Source: Thermoprotei archaeon
GTDB taxonomy: Archaea > Thermoproteota > Thermoprotei_A > Sulfolobales > Fervidicoccaceae
Assembly (NCBI GenBank): GCA_022759165.1
Contig: JAEMPT010000131.1
Location: 1 to 7,588, forward strand
Length of the DNA stretch: 7,588 nucleotides
Direction: 5' to 3'
Shown piece by piece: positions 4,906 through 7,588 of the stretch. The position numbers and the translations under genes are program-made. The first letter of the stretch is position 1, and every line of letters starts with the position of its first letter. The notes below the pieces were generated by a model. That model was not told where the DNA came from, did no database searches, and was given only the letters and a program-made list of their open reading frames with translations.

Positions 4906-5874
4906 ATGAAGTTCAGCGATAAGGTATCTTCCAGGTTGCTCGGCTTGATGTTCGAAGAAGTTCACAAAGAGATGAAAAGGTCAAATTTTAAGTACGTTAG
5001 AATTGAGAGGCCCGAAAATGCGAATAGAAGAAGCATCGATATAATCGCTTGGTCTCAGGACGATAGTAAAAAAAGGATACATATAAAGATAACACTTGAC
5101 ACAACACAGGTAACGAAGGATGAACTAGAGGACTTGAAAGCGATGAGCAAGGCCACTGGCTCTAAACCCCTCATAATAAGCGAATTTGAAAGGAAAATAG
5201 ATCTACATGACGAAGTAATCTATATGAAGGGGGATGTCCCGGCCATAAACCCCTCAACGCTGAGCAGGCTACTGGAAAAGTCGAAGGACCTATACATAGT
5301 TTCAAAGAGGGGCGAATTTATAGTTATGATTTCCGGTGAAAGGATGAAAAAAAAGAGGGAAGAGCTTGGCTATAGCTTAGGCGAAATCGCGGAAAGGCTT
5401 GGGGTATCGAGAAAAGCTGTATATGAATATGAGAGGAACTCCTTTGGAGTTAAAATAGATAGCGCAGAAGAGTTGCTTGATATTTTAGGCGAGGATATAG
5501 CGGAGCCCTTTGATATTTTTTCTCACGAAGCATCTGCTGAGCCCTCGCTCTTACAGCCTACATGTAAGACAGAGCTAGAGGTACAAAAAGCTCTTCGGGG
5601 ACTATCAGCGGATGTATATAGCATGAGGAAGACCTTCTTCGATATGGCAGTTAGGATAAAAGGAAGGGGGATTTTGATAGGTTATGAAAGACCTTCATCG
5701 TCGTTGAAGTTAAGCGAAAAAGCGGAAGAGTTCGCTAAGATAAGCGAGCTGAAAGATTTGAAGAAAATAATCATAATTAAAGGCAATAAACTGGAGCTTT
5801 CTTCTGATACTCAGGCTGATTTGGACCTTCTCACTGAGGACCAAATACGTGAAGCTTTGCGAAACATCATCTGA
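4906..5874 (+). CDS. COG1395-type HTH transcriptional regulator
   Basis: The 322-residue protein matches the archaeal 'putative HTH-type transcriptional regulatory protein' family (COG1395). The N-terminal domain (about 1-130) contains SIDIIAW and RIHIKITLD, an alpha/beta arrangement reminiscent of endonuclease-like folds. At the expected ExK position it reads H59-I60-K61, so it is probably not catalytic. An 'VPAINPSTLSRLLE' block (111-124) is typical of the family. A Cro/C1-type HTH follows at about 147-200: MKKKREELGYSLGEIAERLG, then VSRKAVYEYER, then EELLDIL. The C-terminal third (about 220-322) is an extra alpha/beta domain (FFDMAVRIKGRGILIGYE). It is the last gene of the nop5 operon and a plausible regulator of it, but DNA target and effector are unknown. 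Confidence 0.85.
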   Translation: MKFSDKVSSRLLGLMFEEVHKEMKRSNFKYVRIERPENANRRSIDIIAWSQDDSKKRIHIKITLDTTQVTKDELEDLKAMSKATGSKPLIISEFERKIDLHDEVIYMKGDVPAINPSTLSRLLEKSKDLYIVSKRGEFIVMISGERMKKKREELGYSLGEIAERLGVSRKAVYEYERNSFGVKIDSAEELLDILGEDIAEPFDIFSHEASAEPSLLQPTCKTELEVQKALRGLSADVYSMRKTFFDMAVRIKGRGILIGYERPSSSLKLSEKAEEFAKISELKDLKKIIIIKGNKLELSSDTQADLDLLTEDQIREALRNII

Positions 5875-5895
5875 ATTCCCCAAGTCTCTCTGTTA

Positions 5896-5908
5896 TTTAT
5901 ATTATAAG
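5896..5908 (+). promoter_or_regulatory. TATA-like element downstream of the HTH gene
   Basis: TTTATATTATAAG could act as a promoter for a transcript starting near 5928, but no clear product follows. It may be a relic or chance. Confidence 0.25.
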
Positions 5909-6135
5909 ACAAGAAAGATTCATTGGTAATAGTGAGGATGAACAAGCCAACATAAAATAAAAATATCTGCTTTCTGGATAAAAATCAGGATTATCTTGAA
6001 AGCAAAAAATAAGACAGCTGTGCTAGCCTATGTATCAACCAATGCACGAATTGTAATTGCTCAATTTTCCGAGAAGGAACGAAGATGAACATTGTAAGTC
6101 GTTTGAAGTTCTAAATACCACAAGAGTTTCAAAGA

Positions 6136-6144
6136 GATATTAAA
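6136..6144 (+). promoter_or_regulatory. Possible TATA box for trm1
   Basis: GATATTAAA would place a start near 6166 and give a leader of about 65 bases. This is a weak match. Confidence 0.3.
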
Positions 6145-6216
6145 GCTAGTTGAAAAGGAACAATTTCAGAGCAGAGTGAGAAATCGAAAGAAGCATCGAA
6201 CAACATCAAATGGCTC

Positions 6217-6223
6217 AGGAGGA
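6217..6223 (+). promoter_or_regulatory. Strong SD for trm1
   Basis: AGGAGGA lies eight bases before the ATG at 6232 and fixes the trm1 start. Confidence 0.75.
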
Positions 6224-6231
6224 ATTTTGAA

Positions 6232-7404
6232 ATGCGCGAAGAAGTAGCTAGAGAAGGCTTGGCCCGTTTCTATATACCAGTATCACATGAATATATGAGA
6301 AGCGATGGAAAAATTGAACCATCTTGGATGCCTGTATTTTACAATCCATATTCGCAAGTAAACAGAGACTTAACGGTTTTGGCGCTACGAGCTCATATGA
6401 AACTTGGAGGTAGAATCAGGACTTTCGTTGAACCATTGGCTGGTTCTTGCGTTAGGTCGATAAGGGTTCTGCTAGAATCTTTAAACGACTATGGAATTGC
6501 ATATGCTTCAGATATAAGCCAGGCAGCAGTGGAATTATGCAAAAGGAACATTGAGCTGAATGACCTAAATACGAGGCTTTTCGTAGAAAAATCAGACGCA
6601 AGGCTATTTCTTTTGAAGCTAGATAACAATGGAGTTCCAGTCGATTCAATCGATATAGACCCATATGGAAGCCCAATTTACTACTTAGATGCAGCTATCA
6701 AGTCCGTTGGGAAAGAAGCTATTGTGAGCGTCACGGCGACTGATCTCGGCGCCTTGACAGGTAGATATAAAGATGTAGGTCTTCGAAGGTACTCCGCATA
6801 TATTTATCCTTCGGAATTTTCGAAGGAGATTGGGGCCAGAGTTCTGATGGGGGCTTTCGTGAGGGTTTCCTCTTATTTAGAGAGGTCTGCTGAGCCGCTT
6901 ATGACATTCTATCACGAGCACTTTCTCAAGGCAATTTTTAAAATCAAGAGAGATAGACGAAGTGCTTCGAATGCCATTAATGACCTCGGTTTCATGTGTT
7001 TAGATAAAGATGGTAACTTCAAAGCTGCTTACAGAATTGGAGAGCCCCCTGAGCTAGGATGCTTTAAAATGGTTGGGCCCTTATGGCTCGGGGAGCTTTG
7101 GGATGAAAGCTTTATAGATGCTATGATGAGCGAAGGAAAGCAACTTTCATTCCTCTCTGGCGAAGCCCTTAAATCGCTCGAGGTCATATATTCAGAAATG
7201 AAGGTAAAAGCTTTAGGCTATTATGACATTCACTATATATGTTCTAGACTAAAGTTAAATGTCCCGCCATTCAGCACGTTGATTAAGCGCCTCAATGAAT
7301 TGGGCTATAAAGCATCTAGGACACATTTCGATAGAAGAGGCATAAGAACAAATGCGCCTATAGAACTACTCGAAGAAATCATCAAAAGCCTTTCTCAAAA
7401 CTAA
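6232..7404 (+). CDS. trm1: tRNA (guanine26-N2)-dimethyltransferase Trm1
   Basis: Trm1 uses S-adenosylmethionine to form N2-methyl or N2,N2-dimethylguanosine at tRNA position 26. The 390-residue length is typical for archaea. Landmarks are FYNPYSQVNRDL (36-47), SAM motif I FVEPLAGSCVRSIR (65-78), the acidic end of strand 2 in YASDIS, catalytic DIDPYGSP (141-148), VTATDLGALTG (167-177), RRYSA (185-189), GPLWLGELWD (282-291) and the conserved C-terminal block YYDIHYICSRL through KASRTHFDRRGIRTNAP (330-376). The region between about 250 and 282 usually carries a CxxC...CxxC zinc cluster; here only Cys256 and Cys277 remain, so the metal site seems lost or altered. It has its own strong SD and follows a 357-base gap, so it is probably transcribed separately from the nop5 operon. 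Confidence 0.94.
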   Translation: MREEVAREGLARFYIPVSHEYMRSDGKIEPSWMPVFYNPYSQVNRDLTVLALRAHMKLGGRIRTFVEPLAGSCVRSIRVLLESLNDYGIAYASDISQAAVELCKRNIELNDLNTRLFVEKSDARLFLLKLDNNGVPVDSIDIDPYGSPIYYLDAAIKSVGKEAIVSVTATDLGALTGRYKDVGLRRYSAYIYPSEFSKEIGARVLMGAFVRVSSYLERSAEPLMTFYHEHFLKAIFKIKRDRRSASNAINDLGFMCLDKDGNFKAAYRIGEPPELGCFKMVGPLWLGELWDESFIDAMMSEGKQLSFLSGEALKSLEVIYSEMKVKALGYYDIHYICSRLKLNVPPFSTLIKRLNELGYKASRTHFDRRGIRTNAPIELLEEIIKSLSQN

Positions 7405-7414
7405 ACATATAGGG

Positions 7415-7427
7415 GAAAAAATATTTT
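7415..7427 (+). promoter_or_regulatory. TATA-like box for the candidate small RNA
   Basis: GAAAAAATATTTT is centred near 7421. A start 26 bases later is 7447, exactly the first base of the closing stem of the candidate RNA. Confidence 0.4.
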
Positions 7428-7446
7428 CGTGTAACGCTTATTTGTG

Positions 7447-7510
7447 AAGTGGCGGATGAGGTAGGGGAATAACTGATGAGTGAGGAAAAGGCATTTGGCC
7501 GACGCCTCTT
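7447..7510 (+). ncRNA. Candidate small RNA with C/D-like boxes
   Basis: A closing stem pairs AAG-T-GGCG (7447-7454) with CGCC-T-CTT (7503-7510): seven pairs around one T/T mismatch. Just inside lie GATGA (7455-7459, box C core) and CCGA (7499-7502, box D with one change), which would form the tandem G/A pairs of a kink-turn. An internal CTGATGA (7473-7479) could be D' (CTGA) or C'. The 64-base length suits an archaeal C/D guide RNA. Against this, the D box is imperfect, the usual three-base bulge of the kink-turn is absent if the stem is fully paired, and D' and C' overlap. An alternative reading uses CTGATGA as box C and CTGA at 7523-7526 as box D. A perfect TATA distance supports a transcript. 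Confidence 0.4.
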
Positions 7511-7521
7511 AAAAAATTATA
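7509..7521 (+). promoter_or_regulatory. Possible TATA box for the right-edge gene
   Basis: TTAAAAAATTATA predicts a start near 7541, about nine bases before the ATG at 7550. Confidence 0.35.
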
Positions 7522-7529
7522 ACTGAAAA

Positions 7530-7549
7530 CCTTGCCGTCGACGGCGAGG
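7530..7549 (+). repeat. Palindromic hairpin abutting a start codon
   Basis: CCTTGCCG (7530-7537) pairs with CGGCGAGG (7542-7549) around loop TCGA: eight pairs including one G/T wobble. The core GCCGTCGACGGC (7534-7545) is a perfect 12-base palindrome, so it could also be a dimeric protein binding site. Its 3' arm contains the GAGG just before the ATG at 7550. Confidence 0.6.
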
Positions 7550-7588
7550 ATGGCGAGGAGGGTTAGAAAAGCTTTTTTGCAGAATGCA
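7550..7588 (+). CDS. Possible N-terminus of a further gene, cut by the window end
   Basis: An ATG at 7550 opens a frame that stays open to the window edge (13 codons: MARRVRKAFLQNA). The very basic start resembles that of a ribosomal or nucleic-acid-binding protein, but 13 residues do not identify a family. A TATA-like box at 7509-7521 would allow a short-leader mRNA. A TTG at 7532 in the same frame is an alternative start that would include the hairpin in the coding region. The first codons contain a repeat of GGCGAGGA (7543-7550 and 7552-7559). Confidence 0.35.
   Translation, partial: MARRVRKAFLQNA

Larger units (their letters stand above)
5875..6231 (+). other. 357-base intergenic stretch before trm1
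   Basis: No gene is convincing here. A promoter-like TTTATATTATAAG lies at 5896-5908. One frame is open over 5942-6085 (includes TAVLAYVSTNARIVIAQF) and again over 6107-6244 (includes KSFKEILKLVEKEQFQSR). The two are separated by three stop codons in 21 bases, with no ATG in either. This could be a decayed gene or chance. The right end carries the trm1 leader and SD. No GC-rich RNA structure stands out. Confidence 0.45.

Noticed and set aside
6013..6106. Cysteine-rich frame reading CASLCINQCTNCNC, possible zinc knuckle peptide
   Set aside because: The frame begins directly after a stop codon and has no ATG, GTG or TTG before the cysteines, so there is no way to start it. Probably chance.
7476..7526. 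16-codon ORF MSEEKAFGRRLLKNYN
   Set aside because: It is very short, with only a distant GAGGT upstream, and lies wholly inside or just after the candidate structured RNA. Nothing supports translation.

Overview
The window comes from an archaeon, most likely a thermophile or hyperthermophile of the TACK/crenarchaeal group. The evidence is gene content: a Nop5 and fibrillarin pair, archaeal-type Trm1, a UPF0216/DUF61 protein, a COG1395 HTH regulator and a lone Lrp/AsnC ligand-binding domain. TATA-box promoters, Shine-Dalgarno (SD) sites of the GGAGGTGA type and a tRNA with an intron at 37/38 agree. The tRNA acceptor, anticodon and T stems are entirely G/C although the surrounding DNA is AT-rich, which suggests high growth temperature. 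The species is not identifiable from sequence alone.

Layout. The left edge holds the C-terminal end of a membrane protein with a charged tail (+ strand), convergent with thiM (hydroxyethylthiazole kinase, - strand). Upstream of thiM, also on -, is a stand-alone Lrp/AsnC-type RAM domain whose promoter diverges from an intron-containing tRNA-Thr(CGT). Then comes a small soluble protein resembling the C-terminal beta-sandwich of archaeal pilins, and a 333-base stretch without a convincing gene. That stretch ends in a hairpin-rich block that looks like an IS200/IS605 right end, or omegaRNA-like scaffold, without its transposon genes.

The centre is a tight four-gene operon: nop5, flpA, the DUF61 protein and a COG1395-type HTH regulator, with gaps of 2, 22 and 6 bases. 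Nop5 and fibrillarin are two of the three proteins of the box C/D sRNP that performs guided 2'-O-methylation of rRNA and tRNA. The third, L7Ae, is not in the window. After a 357-base intergenic stretch comes trm1, the tRNA guanine-26 N2-methyltransferase, so the right two thirds of the window is dominated by RNA modification.

The right edge is dense and odd. A candidate small RNA (7447-7510) has a closing stem with C/D-like boxes just inside it and a TATA-like element at the right distance. It is followed by a strong palindromic hairpin and a short tandem repeat that overlap the putative start of a further gene cut by the window end. The most interesting unexplained signals are the orphan IS605-like RNA block upstream of nop5, the C/D-like RNA after trm1, and the intron hairpin that could compete with the tRNA fold.
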